A stretch of 41,697 nucleotides of DNA, from the NCBI GenBank assembly GCA_020637855.1, contig JACKJR010000010.1:1-41697 (forward strand). The letters run 5' to 3'. Source of the stretch: Rhodobiaceae bacterium. Lineage in GTDB: Bacteria; Pseudomonadota; Alphaproteobacteria; Rhizobiales; Tepidamorphaceae. A program made the translations under genes and the position numbers. The notes below the pieces were generated by a model that was not told where the DNA came from, did not search any database, and saw only the letters and a list, made by a program, of their open reading frames with translations. Shown one piece after another: positions 26,399 to 35,098 of this stretch; within the stretch, counting starts at the first letter, position 1, and each line of letters opens with the position of its first letter.

Positions 26399-26929
26399 TC
26401 AGGCCGCCAGCTTCGCAATGAATTCGTCGTACTCCATGTTCTGCTCGCGCAGCATGGCTTCGACCATTTCAGTGGATGCGCGCATACCGTCCTTGCGGTT
26501 GGTGTGGCGCTGTTCCTCGCGCAGGAGTTCCGCATAAAGCGGCATGATCCGGTTTTCGAGAATTTGCCTGTCGGGCACGCGGCGGTTGGAATGGTAGCCG
26601 ACAATCTCGCCGGCACCGTTGCGGCTCGGCGTCACGTGAGCATTGACCCAGTAATGATCACCGTTCTTGCAGCGGTTGATGACGTAGGCGAAAATCTCCT
26701 GGCCGCTTTCGATCGTTTTCCAAAGCAGTGCGAACACGGCGCGCGGCATCTCCGGATGGCGGATCATGCTGTGCGGTTGCCCCAGGCATTCCTTTTCCGT
26801 GTAGCCTGCGATCCGCAGGAATACGTCGTTACAGTAAGTGATATGGCCCTTCAGATTGGTCTTGCTGACGATGATTTCGTTTTCATCGAAGAAACGTTCT
26901 TTGCCCGTGAGCTTTATATCCCTTGGCAT
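26399..26929 (-). CDS. Aer-type PAS sensor protein
   Basis: The 176-residue protein is a single PAS domain plus a helical tail. It matches the E. coli Aer sensor in IVSKTNLKGHITYCNDVFLRIAGYT, GQPHSMIRHPEMPRAVF and NRCKNGDHYWVNAHVTP. That PAS binds FAD and reports redox state for aerotaxis. The tail (residues ~120-176) is helical and could dock on the HAMP region of the soluble chemoreceptor encoded 19 bases downstream. The start is the ATG at 26929 with AGGGGGA upstream. There is no membrane anchor. FAD binding is expected from the family and not proven here. Confidence 0.9.
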   Translation of the reverse strand: MPRDIKLTGKERFFDENEIIVSKTNLKGHITYCNDVFLRIAGYTEKECLGQPHSMIRHPEMPRAVFALLWKTIESGQEIFAYVINRCKNGDHYWVNAHVTPSRNGAGEIVGYHSNRRVPDRQILENRIMPLYAELLREEQRHTNRKDGMRASTEMVEAMLREQNMEYDEFIAKLAA

Positions 26930-27078
26930 GTTCCCCCTAGCCTTTTGTCTGCGGCCGGCGGTGCGCGGCGCGGTTGTCAATAAGCGCGCGTTCTGCACAT
27001 TTATTAGGCAATATTATTCGGGATAAACTAACGGTAAGTTAAGCATAACGTCAGGGCCAATACGTAGATTACCCTACG

Positions 27079-28713
27079 TCAGCTGCCGGCGAGCGCGGCA
27101 ATGGCCTGGAGCGTCGCAGGGCCGAAACTGCCGTCGACGGAACTGGAATAAACCCCCTGGTCCTTCATGATCTGCTGCAGTTCGCGACGCATGTCGGGAG
27201 GCCACTGTTCCGGGTTGCGGGTCATCTGGCCGAAGGCGGTTTCACTGCGGGCTTTAAGCGACAGGAACATGTAGCGCGCCGCTTCCTTCGGGTTGCGGTC
27301 TGCGCCGCGCCCGAAAGCATGTGCGTATGCGAGCGAATAATAGCTGTCGCTCAAACCCGCTTGAGCGGCGCGCCGCATCCACGACACCCCCTCCCGCTGG
27401 TCGGCCTTGACGCCGCGGCCGTTCATATAGGCGGCACCGACCTCGTAGAGTGCGCGGGCGTCACCGGCCATCGCCGCCATCCGGAAATGTGAAAACGCAG
27501 CAGCAGCATCCTTGCGGACCCCACGCCCGTCGCGGATGAGAACACCGATCATGTGGTGCGCAGTCGGGGCGCCGGCGGCGACCGCCTTGTTGAGCCAGTC
27601 GAGCGCGTCGGCATCGGTTTCGGGCCCGGCTTGTCTTTCCGCAAGTGTTTCGCCGAGCCGCTGCATGCCGATCGGGCTGCCAAGTTCAGCGGCCTTCCGG
27701 TAGAGTTCAAGCCCGGCAGTCTCGTCCTTCACAGTGCCAATGCCGTGGGTTGTCAATTCGCCCAGCATGGCAATGGCGAACGGGTCGCTTTTGTCTGCGG
27801 CCGCCTTCACCAGCGCGTAGCCGCGCGCAGCGTCGCGCTCCATGCCGTCGCCGGCGATCAGCATCAGGCCCAGTTGCGCTTGCGCGGACAGATGCCCTTG
27901 TGTTGCAGCCTGCCCGAACAGAAGTGCGGCATCGGCGGCCTTGCCGGAGCGGTATACGGCGCGGCCAAGCTGGAATTTCAGCCGCGCGTTGTCAGGTGCG
28001 GCCTTCACGGCTTGTGTGCAGGCGAGGACGGCGGCGTCGGTGTCCATCACCGTTTGCCAGATGCCGTCGGCGGTGCGGGTCGCATCGTTCGGGCTTGCCG
28101 CCAGCCGGTCGCAGGCGGCAACAGCTTCATCGGGCGCAAGCGAGAGATGGTCGTCCGGCACCGGCATGGACGGCGCCTCCGGCTCAAGAATCGCGACATC
28201 ATCCGGCGCCGGGTTGATCGATCCCGTCGTCAGCGGTGTGCCGCTTTCCTCAGGCATGGTGTCGTCGCGGGCGGCCCGCTCGCGCGCGTCCGCCAGCGCC
28301 TCGGCCTGCGCGGCGGTCAGCGGGTCGCCATCGGTAAGGCCGGACAGCAGCGTGCTGAGGCCGGCGATCGATAGCCCATCGATGCTCCTACCGCCGCGAA
28401 GCTGAACCGCGATGTCGCTTTTCGGATGCTTGTCGACAATGTCGATGAGCGTATCGAGCGCAGCCGACAGCCCGGAAATGCGCGCAGAACCGGTTGCAGC
28501 GAGCGCTGTATCGGTGAGTTGCCGCGCCTGTTTCAGCATGCGCGCGGGCGCGGCCTCGCGCTGCTCGGGCGTTTGCTGTTGCTTAGGCTGAGCCGTCTCT
28601 GCGTGCAGTGTGGTGCAAGGTGCCGCGGTAAGAAAGGCGGCAAGCACCACCGCCCGCCACCGTGACGGGCCGGTCGGTTTCCATGCGATATGACAGGGCG
28701 GTATTGCGCGCAC
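27079..28713 (-). CDS. Exported Sel1-repeat protein with C-terminal peptidoglycan-binding-like segment
   Basis: The 544-residue protein starts at a GTG (28713) behind GAGGAG eight bases upstream. The longer ATG frame (28812) would run through the lepA promoter region. A signal peptide is visible (WRAVVLAAFLTAAPCTTLHAETAQ). An Ala-rich helical region and an acidic Pro-rich linker follow, then about six Sel1/TPR-like repeats (residues ~265-490, e.g. AQAQLGLMLIAGDGMERDAA). A C-terminal stretch (GVYSSSVDGSFGPATLQAI) resembles a PG-binding-1 motif. It is probably periplasmic and cell-wall associated. The rhizobial ChvG repressor ExoR is also a periplasmic Sel1 protein, but this one is twice as long and not clearly ExoR. 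Confidence 0.85.
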   Translation of the reverse strand: MRAIPPCHIAWKPTGPSRWRAVVLAAFLTAAPCTTLHAETAQPKQQQTPEQREAAPARMLKQARQLTDTALAATGSARISGLSAALDTLIDIVDKHPKSDIAVQLRGGRSIDGLSIAGLSTLLSGLTDGDPLTAAQAEALADARERAARDDTMPEESGTPLTTGSINPAPDDVAILEPEAPSMPVPDDHLSLAPDEAVAACDRLAASPNDATRTADGIWQTVMDTDAAVLACTQAVKAAPDNARLKFQLGRAVYRSGKAADAALLFGQAATQGHLSAQAQLGLMLIAGDGMERDAARGYALVKAAADKSDPFAIAMLGELTTHGIGTVKDETAGLELYRKAAELGSPIGMQRLGETLAERQAGPETDADALDWLNKAVAAGAPTAHHMIGVLIRDGRGVRKDAAAAFSHFRMAAMAGDARALYEVGAAYMNGRGVKADQREGVSWMRRAAQAGLSDSYYSLAYAHAFGRGADRNPKEAARYMFLSLKARSETAFGQMTRNPEQWPPDMRRELQQIMKDQGVYSSSVDGSFGPATLQAIAALAGS

Positions 28714-28829
28714 CGATTCGGCTCCTCGGCGCAGAGCATGTGTGCTTCGCGGAATTTGGTCAAATGGCTGGAACAACAGCCAAGCAAGTCTCTTCCCGTT
28801 CTTCAAATCCAATGATATTAGCCCGCGCC
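28714..28829. promoter_or_regulatory. Divergent region between Sel1 gene and lepA
   Basis: About 116 bases lie between the GTG of the Sel1 gene and the ATG of lepA and must hold both promoters. No operator or clear promoter pair is visible. Confidence 0.4.
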
Positions 28830-30629
28830 ATGACAGACCTCTCCCTGATCCGCAACTTTGCGATCATCGCCCATATCGACCATGGCAAATCGACGCTTGC
28901 CGACCGCCTCATCCAGATGACCGGCGGTTTGAGCGAGCGCGAGATGAAGGAACAGGTGCTCGATTCCATGGATATCGAGCGCGAGCGCGGCATCACCATC
29001 AAGGCGCAGACCGTGCGGCTCAACTACAAGGCCGCAGATGGCAAGACCTATGTGCTGAACCTGATCGATACTCCGGGCCACGTCGACTTCGCCTATGAGG
29101 TCAACCGGTCGCTCGCCGCCTGCGAGGGCTCGCTGCTGGTTGTCGATGCCAGCCAGGGCGTCGAGGCGCAGACGCTGGCCAATGTCTATCAGGCGCTCGA
29201 CAACGACCACGAGATCGTTCCCGTCCTCAACAAGGTCGACCTGCCGGCAGCAGAGCCCGACCGCATCCGCGCCCAGATCGAGGATGTGATTGGTCTCGAT
29301 GCGTCGGATGCAGTGGAAATTTCCGCCAAGACCGGCGTCGGTGTCGGCGATGTGCTGGAAGCGATCGTCACCCGCTTGCCGGCGCCGAAGGGCGAGCGCG
29401 ATGCACCGCTGAAGGCCATGCTGGTCGACAGCTGGTACGATGCCTATCTCGGCGTCGTCGTGCTCGTGCGCATCGTCGATGGCGTGCTGAAGAAGGGCAT
29501 GAAGGTGCGGATGATGCGCACCGGCGCCGTCCATGATGTCGACAAGGTCGGCATCTTTACCCCGAAGCTTGTCGACTGGGGCGAACTCGGCCCCGGCGAA
29601 CTCGGCTTTCTCACAGGTTCGATCAAGGAAGTCGCCGACACCAATGTCGGCGACACGCTGACCGAGGACAAGCGCCGCGCGGCCGAACCGCTACCGGGCT
29701 TCCGCCCCTCGCAGCCGGTCGTCTTCTGCGGCATCTTTCCTGTCGATGCGGCGGACTTTGAGGATTTGCGTGCCGCCATGGGCAAGCTGCGCCTCAACGA
29801 CGCCAGCTTCTCCTTCGAGATGGAAACCTCGGCAGCGTTGGGTTTCGGCTTCCGCTGCGGCTTCCTCGGTCTGCTGCATCTGGAAATCATCCAGGAGCGG
29901 CTGGAGCGGGAGTTCGACCTCGACCTGATCGCCACCGCGCCGTCGGTCGTCTACCGCCTGACGATGACGAACGGCGATGTGCTGGAACTGCACAATCCCG
30001 CCGACATGCCGGATGTGGTCAAGATCGAGCAGATCGAGGAACCCTGGATCCGCGCCACCATCATGACGCCGGACGAGCACCTGGGTGCGATCCTTAAGCT
30101 GTGCGAGGAACGCCGCGGTGAGCAGGTCGAGCTGACCTATGCCGGCTCGCGCGCCATGCTGACCTACGACTTGCCGCTCAACGAGGTGGTGTTCGATTTC
30201 TACGACCGGCTGAAATCGGTATCGCGCGGCTACGCGTCCTTCGACTACCAGATCACCGGCTACCGTGCCGGCGACCTTGTGAAAATGTCGATCCTCGTCA
30301 ATGGCGAGCCGGTCGATGCGCTGTCGGTGATGGTGCACCGGGCGCAGTCGGAACGGCGCGGCCGGGCGATGTGCGAGAAGCTCAAGGACCTCATACCCCG
30401 CCACCTGTTCAAGATCCCGATCCAGGCAGCCATCGGCGGCAAGGTCATCGCGCGGGAAACCATCGCCGCGCTGCGCAAGGACGTCACCGCCAAGTGCTAC
30501 GGCGGCGACGCGACGCGCAAACGCAAGCTTCTTGAGAAGCAGAAGGAAGGCAAGAAGCGGATGCGTCAGTTCGGCAAGGTCGACATCCCGCAGGAAGCCT
30601 TCATCAACGCGCTGAAGATGGACGGCTAG
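28830..30629 (+). CDS. lepA: Elongation factor 4 (LepA)
   Basis: LepA is a ribosome-bound GTPase that affects initiation and back-translocation. The 599-residue protein has the G1 loop AHIDHGKS (14-21), RGITIK (G2), DTPGHVDFAYEV (G3), NKVDLP (G4), EF-G-like domains, and the LepA C-terminal domain ending KKRMRQFGKVDIPQEAF. I start it at the ATG at 28830 (MTDLSLIRNFAIIAHIDHGK), which matches family N-termini; an ATG at 28812 is possible. Neither has a strong ribosome binding site. A palindromic repeat follows the stop and may end the transcript. Identification is firm. Confidence 0.98.
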   Translation: MTDLSLIRNFAIIAHIDHGKSTLADRLIQMTGGLSEREMKEQVLDSMDIERERGITIKAQTVRLNYKAADGKTYVLNLIDTPGHVDFAYEVNRSLAACEGSLLVVDASQGVEAQTLANVYQALDNDHEIVPVLNKVDLPAAEPDRIRAQIEDVIGLDASDAVEISAKTGVGVGDVLEAIVTRLPAPKGERDAPLKAMLVDSWYDAYLGVVVLVRIVDGVLKKGMKVRMMRTGAVHDVDKVGIFTPKLVDWGELGPGELGFLTGSIKEVADTNVGDTLTEDKRRAAEPLPGFRPSQPVVFCGIFPVDAADFEDLRAAMGKLRLNDASFSFEMETSAALGFGFRCGFLGLLHLEIIQERLEREFDLDLIATAPSVVYRLTMTNGDVLELHNPADMPDVVKIEQIEEPWIRATIMTPDEHLGAILKLCEERRGEQVELTYAGSRAMLTYDLPLNEVVFDFYDRLKSVSRGYASFDYQITGYRAGDLVKMSILVNGEPVDALSVMVHRAQSERRGRAMCEKLKDLIPRHLFKIPIQAAIGGKVIARETIAALRKDVTAKCYGGDATRKRKLLEKQKEGKKRMRQFGKVDIPQEAFINALKMDG

Positions 30630-30713
30630 CAATCCCAGGAAAAGTGGATACCGGTTTTCCGTCCGGGATTGTGCCACTAAGAAAGCCTGATCCCAGGAAA
30701 AGTGGGAACGGCC
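30630..30713. repeat. Palindromic repeat after lepA, one full and one partial copy
   Basis: Outer arms CAATCCC (30630-30636) and GGGATTG (30665-30671) enclose the core AAGTGGATACCGGTTTTCC, the same core as at 1-48. A second partial copy, TCCCAGGAAAAGTGGGAAC, follows at 30691-30709 and runs to the ytoQ-like stop. It lies between the convergent 3' ends of lepA and the YtoQ-family gene and may serve both as a transcript end. Confidence 0.7.
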
Positions 30714-31187
30714 TTACTCCGCCGCCTGCGCCTTCGCATTCGGCAAGGTGCCCTTGATCACGTAAGTGAGGATATCGGCGACCTGCGAGGGCTCGCTGCA
30801 AACCGCAAGCGCTGCGCCATCGACTTCCTTCAGGGCGTGCTGGTGTTCGACGCCATGGACGATAATCAGCGCCTTGCCGAGCGCGGCCGCGAAGCCTGCG
30901 TCGAAGGCCGCATTCCACTGTTTGTACTTCTCGCCGAAACGCACGACGACGATGTCGGCATCCTCGATCAGCCTGCGGGTACGGATGGCGTTGAGCTTGG
31001 CGCCCTTGTGGTCGTGCCAGAACTTGTTCGGCTCGGCTCCCATGATGGCGACACCGCAATCGTCGCTGGAATCATGGTCTGTGACGGGGGCGGAGAAGTC
31101 CACGGGCAGGCCGGATGCGCCGGCCATGATTTCCTCGCGCCAGTCCGTGTGGATTTCGCCGGACAGGTAGACGTTCCAGGTTTTCAT
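30714..31187 (-). CDS. YtoQ-family protein
   Basis: The 157-residue protein begins WNVYLSGEIHTDWREEI and has VTDHDSSDDCGVAIMG, WHDHKGAKLNAIRTRRLIEDADIVVVRFG and YKQWNAAFDAGFAAALGKALI, the pattern I associate with the YtoQ family. The fold resembles nucleoside 2-deoxyribosyltransferase-like proteins (SGEIHTDW near the N-terminus, DADIVVVRF in the middle), but no activity is established that I know of. The protein is cytoplasmic with no signal. The ATG at 31187 has AGGA upstream. It is probably a single-gene transcript. Confidence 0.85.
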   Translation of the reverse strand: MKTWNVYLSGEIHTDWREEIMAGASGLPVDFSAPVTDHDSSDDCGVAIMGAEPNKFWHDHKGAKLNAIRTRRLIEDADIVVVRFGEKYKQWNAAFDAGFAAALGKALIIVHGVEHQHALKEVDGAALAVCSEPSQVADILTYVIKGTLPNAKAQAAE

Positions 31188-31289
31188 GGGGCTCAGTCCT
31201 CCTATTGCTCATTCAAGAGGACGTTAAATAGCAACGCGCCGCGAAGTGAAACCCCGCGGCGCGGCAACAGTGTTTTCAGCAGATTCGGA

Positions 31290-31721
31290 TCAGTAGGTCA
31301 GCACGATCCGCGAGGAGCCGGCGCCATGGGCGCGAACCAGATTGAACAGCGTGCGCGCGTTGGACGGATGAAGGCGCACGCAGCCATGGCTCGCCGGACG
31401 GCCGAGCTGGCTGACATAGCTGGTGCCGTGCACTGCAAAGCCGCCACGGAAGAATAGCGAGTTCGGCATCGCCGCACCGCCATACTTGCGCGAATAGTAG
31501 GTCCTGTGCATGCGCTTGACGGAATAGGACCCCGTCGGCGTGCCGTAGCCACGCCGGCCGGTCGATACCTTCCAGGTGTATTTGTGCTGGCCGTTGACAT
31601 AGACGCGCATGCGCTGCTGCGAGATGTCGATCTTGGCGATGACGTTGGCTGATGCCGGCGCGCTCTGAAACGTGAGGAAGCCGGCTACAAGACCGGCCAG
31701 AAGAAGACCTAGGATACGCAT
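31290..31721 (-). CDS. Small exported L,D-transpeptidase (YkuD domain)
   Basis: L,D-transpeptidases make 3-3 peptidoglycan cross-links or attach proteins to the wall. The 143-residue protein has a signal peptide (MRILGLLLAGLVAGFLTFQSAPASA) and an almost pure YkuD domain: IDISQQRMRVY, the conserved HGT at 98-100 and the catalytic SHGCVRLH with Cys114. The start is the ATG at 31721 behind GAGG; an in-frame ATG 11 codons upstream is a less likely choice. It is divergent from mepA, an endopeptidase, across 225 bases. A small hairpin (31747-31763) lies in its 5' untranslated region. Confidence 0.94.
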   Translation of the reverse strand: MRILGLLLAGLVAGFLTFQSAPASANVIAKIDISQQRMRVYVNGQHKYTWKVSTGRRGYGTPTGSYSVKRMHRTYYSRKYGGAAMPNSLFFRGGFAVHGTSYVSQLGRPASHGCVRLHPSNARTLFNLVRAHGAGSSRIVLTY

Positions 31722-31946
31722 GGTGTTGCCTCGTACTCCCTGATGGCCCGGCATGATGCCGGGATTTACGCGGGCCACTGCCCACACCAGGCCATATTCC
31801 TGGCCTGAGTTTATCTTCCGTCGGGTTAACCGGCGTGTAAAGCCCGATATGGTTGCAGGCTTACGTGATTTCACGCCGCTTTGCGGCTCATGGTAAAGAA
31901 TGTCTGCGATTCGCTGGGATCCTGACCGCGTAAGGAGCAGGGTGGA
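31722..31946. promoter_or_regulatory. Divergent region between L,D-transpeptidase gene and mepA
   Basis: This holds the promoters of two divergent cell-wall genes. A hairpin with 7-bp arms CCCGGCA/TGCCGGG (31747-31753 and 31757-31763) falls in the leader of the transpeptidase mRNA. No known operator is seen. Confidence 0.4.
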
Positions 31947-32936
31947 ATGCAGCCTTTTTTCAGCAAACAAGCTCGTGCCGCATTGCGGTTTGTCCTTGCT
32001 GGCGTCGTGTTGATGCCCGTGCTGGGCAGTGCAATCCCGGCACATGCCGAACAGCCCGCGAAAAAGCTTTTCGGCAGGGTTGCCAAGCCGGCCGATCTGG
32101 CGTCCCGCTCGATCGGGTCCTATGCGCGTGGATGTCTGGCGGGCGCCAAGCCGCTGCCGGTCACCGGGCAGAGCTGGCAGGTGATGCGCCTGTCGCGCAA
32201 TCGCAACTGGGGTCATCCGGCGTTGATCGCCTATCTTGAGCGCCTGGCGGGCGATGCGGCGGTCAGCGGCGACTGGCCAGGTCTGCTGGTCGGCGATCTT
32301 GCCCAGCCGCGCGGCGGACCGATGCTTTCCGGACACAACAGCCATCAGATCGGACTTGATGCCGACATCTGGCTGACGCCGATGCCGAACCGTGTCCTCA
32401 CGGGCCAGGAGCGCGAGGACATCAGCGCCATTTCAATGCTCAAGAGCGGCAAGATGGAAGTCGATCCGGCAATCTTCACGCTTGCCCACGCCAAGCTGCT
32501 GGCGCGTGCGGCAAGCTATCCGGAGGTTGCGCGCATCTTCATCAACCCTGGCATCAAGCGTGCGCTGTGCGACATCCAGTGGACCGACAGGACCTGGCTC
32601 AGAAAGATCAGGCCGTGGGGTGGCCACCACTACCATTTCCATGTTCGCCTGAATTGCCCGCCGGATTCAGCCGGATGCAAGAATCAGGACCCGCCACCGC
32701 CGGGCGATGGCTGCGGCGCGGAACTGGATTCATGGTTCCTTCCGCCGCCCAAGAACCCGCCAAAGCGCAAGCCGAAACCCGAGCTGACGCTTGCCAGCCT
32801 GCCGCGCGACTGCAGGACTGTTCTGGAAGTCGGCGGCGAGGCCAGTGTCAACACGGTTGCACAGGGCCGCGGCGGCGACCCGGCCCGTATCATATTGGAC
32901 ACCATTCCTTCGCCGCGCCGCCGCCCTGCACAATAA
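31947..32936 (+). CDS. mepA: Penicillin-insensitive murein endopeptidase MepA
   Basis: MepA is a periplasmic LAS-type zinc peptidase that cuts D-Ala-mDAP cross-links in peptidoglycan. The 329-residue precursor has a signal peptide (AALRFVLAGVVLMPVLGSAIPAHA). It has SGHNSHQIGLDADIW with zinc ligands His133 and Asp140, and HHYHFHVRLNCP with His230/His232 at the active site. Cysteines near the domain end (NCPPDSAGCKNQ) probably pair. A Pro/Lys-rich stretch (PPPKNPPKRKPKPEL) links to a C-terminal tail of about 60 residues that the catalytic domain does not need. A good start at 31947 follows GGAGCAGGGTGGA. It is divergent from the L,D-transpeptidase gene. Confidence 0.95.
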   Translation: MQPFFSKQARAALRFVLAGVVLMPVLGSAIPAHAEQPAKKLFGRVAKPADLASRSIGSYARGCLAGAKPLPVTGQSWQVMRLSRNRNWGHPALIAYLERLAGDAAVSGDWPGLLVGDLAQPRGGPMLSGHNSHQIGLDADIWLTPMPNRVLTGQEREDISAISMLKSGKMEVDPAIFTLAHAKLLARAASYPEVARIFINPGIKRALCDIQWTDRTWLRKIRPWGGHHYHFHVRLNCPPDSAGCKNQDPPPPGDGCGAELDSWFLPPPKNPPKRKPKPELTLASLPRDCRTVLEVGGEASVNTVAQGRGGDPARIILDTIPSPRRRPAQ

Positions 32937-33051
32937 TTGCTGGGAAAATCAGCGTTAACGCCGCATTAGCCGGTGTGGTGGACACTGTCTTAACGCCGCG
33001 TGTCCTGCGGTGTGTGTACTAAGTTGCGTTGAGTATTTTTGGAGTATCGCC

Positions 33052-33525
33052 ATGTTGCGTATCGGCGAAGGGTCCCATGCGGACCTTGATCTTTCGCGCG
33101 CGTTTTCCGATTACGGCCATGAATCGCTTGCCGGACGGAACGCCTCTTCCTCAATTGTAACGACGGTTGCACTGACGGTCTTTGTCGCGGTGATGATTGT
33201 ATCCGCGCCAAATTTGGGCCCGTTTGTCGAGCGTCACGTGTTCGCAAGCCTTTCGGATGTTGGCCAGGATAATGATCCGGGAGCCGCGATCGCCGCGGAA
33301 CGCCCCAGGCCTATGCAGTTTGCGCTTTCGACCAACCGGCCCGAGCATATCATCAATACGGTGTTTGATTCGGACGGAAGCCCGCTGGCGACAGGCGCGG
33401 TACGCCGGGACACGCCGGCAGCCCGCCAGGCGGCGGAAGTCATCGCCGAAACGGCAAACGTTCCGGCGCATATGAGCACGGTCCAGGGACTTCGCGGCAG
33501 CCTCGATCCTGACGACATCGAATAG
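33052..33525 (+). CDS. Hypothetical single-span membrane protein
   Basis: The 157-residue protein has a cytoplasmic N-terminus of about 33 residues, one membrane span (SSSIVTTVALTVFVAVMIVSA, ~34-54) and a polar periplasmic part with no recognised motif. The start at 33052 is preferred because GGAG lies eight bases upstream; the longer frame from 33010 lacks a site. It lies 115 bases after mepA in the same direction. I do not recognise the family. Confidence 0.7.
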   Translation: MLRIGEGSHADLDLSRAFSDYGHESLAGRNASSSIVTTVALTVFVAVMIVSAPNLGPFVERHVFASLSDVGQDNDPGAAIAAERPRPMQFALSTNRPEHIINTVFDSDGSPLATGAVRRDTPAARQAAEVIAETANVPAHMSTVQGLRGSLDPDDIE

Positions 33526-33552
33526 CCCGACATCGAGTAGCCGCAGACGGAT

Positions 33553-34209
33553 TCAGGATGAGGATACCCCGGTTCCGATCGGGCAGCTGACGCCTGTTCC
33601 GCCCAGCCCGCAATAGCCTGACGGATTCTTGGCCAGATATTGCTGGTGATAGGCCTCGGCGAAATAGAAGGGCGGGGCATCCAGGATTTCGGTCGTAATC
33701 GTCCCGCGCGCGGCTTTTCCAAGCTGCTTTTGATACGTTGTGCGGGTGGCCTCCGCCGCTTCCCTGTCCGGCGTATCGGCAAGGTAGATCCCGGACCGGT
33801 ACTGCGTACCCACATCGTTGCCCTGACGCATGCCTTGCGTCGGGTCGTGGCCTTCCCAGAAGACCTTCAGCAGCGCTTCCAGAGATATGTCTTCCGGCCT
33901 GTAGACCACAAGCACGACCTCGTTGTGCCCGGTCTGGCCGGAGCAGACTTCCTCATAGGTCGGGTTGGGCGTGTAACCGCCGGCATAGCCGACAGCGGTG
34001 GTGAAAACCCCGTCCAGCTTCCAGAACATCCGCTCCGCGCCCCAGAAACAGCCCATGCCGAACAGTGCCAGTCTTGCATCGTCCGGATAGGGACCCTTCA
34101 GGGGCGTGCCGAGAACGAAGTGGCTTTGCGCGGTCGCGATCGGTTCATCGCGGCCCGGCAGGGATTCCGAAAGCGTGGGCATTGTTATGGACTTGCGCAG
34201 AAAGAACAT
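33553..34209 (-). CDS. msrA: Peptide methionine sulfoxide reductase MsrA
   Basis: MsrA reduces the S form of methionine sulfoxide in proteins using thioredoxin. The 218-residue protein has the catalytic GMGCFWGAERMFW (Cys54), the substrate region GHDPTQGMRQGNDVGTQYRS, and a C-terminal YCGLGGTGVSCP with Cys200 and Cys209 as resolving/recycling cysteines. The N-terminal extension of about 45 residues matches the long bacterial form. The start is the ATG at 34209 behind AAAGGAA; an upstream ATG at 34233 is less likely. It converges on the hypothetical gene at 33052-33525 with a 27-base gap. Identification is firm. Confidence 0.96.
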   Translation of the reverse strand: MFFLRKSITMPTLSESLPGRDEPIATAQSHFVLGTPLKGPYPDDARLALFGMGCFWGAERMFWKLDGVFTTAVGYAGGYTPNPTYEEVCSGQTGHNEVVLVVYRPEDISLEALLKVFWEGHDPTQGMRQGNDVGTQYRSGIYLADTPDREAAEATRTTYQKQLGKAARGTITTEILDAPPFYFAEAYHQQYLAKNPSGYCGLGGTGVSCPIGTGVSSS

Positions 34210-34246
34210 GGCTTCGTTCCTTTCTGCAATCAATATGGGGTGTCCG

Positions 34247-34570
34247 CTAGCGAAGGTCGAGGCCTGCGTTCACGCGGCGGGGGCGGCGGCCAAAGAATGC
34301 GAATATCAGTGCAAGCACCATCAACACCACGGCCGCGGGCGCTTTCAGGATCGAGAGCAATATCGGATCCCAAAGGAAACTTCCGACATATCGTTCGATG
34401 ACAGCCTGAGTCAGATTGAGGGTCGGCGCACTGATCGAGAACCAGAGTTCGCCAAGCGAAGTGACGACCAGGCTGGATGCTGCGATCGAGCGCGCACCAT
34501 CGTGAACCAGCGCGATGAGCGCGGCTGCGAAAATCCAGAACCCGAAAAAGCGGGCAATGAGCCTAAACAT
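34247..34570 (-). CDS. Small two- or three-span membrane protein, unknown
   Basis: The 107-residue protein has hydrophobic segments at about 3-24 (RLIARFFGFWIFAAALIALV), 29-50 and 74-95 (PAAVVLMVLALIFAFFG) and ends in a basic tail (GRRPRRVNAGLDLR), suggesting a cytoplasmic C-terminus. No motif allows a function. It lies 37 bases upstream of msrA in the same direction, so the two may share a transcript. The family is unknown to me. Confidence 0.7.
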   Translation of the reverse strand: MFRLIARFFGFWIFAAALIALVHDGARSIAASSLVVTSLGELWFSISAPTLNLTQAVIERYVGSFLWDPILLSILKAPAAVVLMVLALIFAFFGRRPRRVNAGLDLR

Positions 34571-34794
34571 GATCCGCCGTTACTGTTGTCAAATTACGGT
34601 GGTGAAGGGCCTCGATCACCACTGGTGCACCCGGAATCGGACGCGGTCACAAGCTAGTGAGAGCGGCAGCAATCAGCAAGTGCGCGCTTCAAGAAAGTTT
34701 GCTGTCATCATGGTGTTGCATGCGCTTGCGCACTCGCCTAAACACGAGCCCGCCGACGCAGTTGGTTGGGAGCGTTCTCCCGATGGGCTGGTAT
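34571..34794. other. Intergenic stretch with no gene seen
   Basis: Several open frames cross this area but none has a plausible start and composition. It leads into the tRNA-Ser repeat array. I see no defined regulatory site. Confidence 0.4.
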
Positions 34795-35098
34795 GGAGAG
34801 GCCTGAGTGGTCGAAGGCGCGCCACATATCCTCCCGAGGATATGTGCAAGAGCAAGAAGCATATCCTCTTGAGGATATGCATCACTCTAAGAGATGCGTG
34901 CGCTTGTCTTCGCCCACTCGGGATTTCGTCTCCTGAGTGAGTTGGTATGGAGAGGCCTGAGTGGTCGAAGGCGCACTGCATATCCTCTTAAGGATATGCA
35001 TCACTCTGAGAGATGCGTGCGCTTGTCTTCGCCCACTCGGGATTTCATCTCCTGAGTGAGTTGGTATGGAGAGGTGGCCGAGTGGTCGAAGGCGCACG
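34795..35098 (+). repeat. Tandem repeat built from the tRNA-Ser 5' half
   Basis: A 119-bp unit occurs at 34859-34977 and again from 34978, the second running into the real tRNA-Ser. Each unit carries a hairpin with GCATATCC arms (34859-34880; 34978-34999), a GCATC/GATGC dyad and the leader CCTGAGTGAGTTGGTAT. Each ends in the first ~26 bases of tRNA-Ser. Decayed copies of that 5' half lie at 34795-34820 and 34949-34974 with CCTGAG in place of TGGCCGAG. The first copy is followed by an extra perfect 11-bp hairpin (34823-34846). Neither decayed copy has an anticodon arm, so neither is a functional tRNA. Confidence 0.85.

Noticed and set aside
26380..26616. N-terminal extension of the soluble chemoreceptor
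   Set aside because: It reads the PAS gene out of frame; the start at 26379 has an excellent ribosome binding site.
29691..30677. 328-residue antisense frame inside lepA
   Set aside because: Shadow translation over a highly conserved GTPase.
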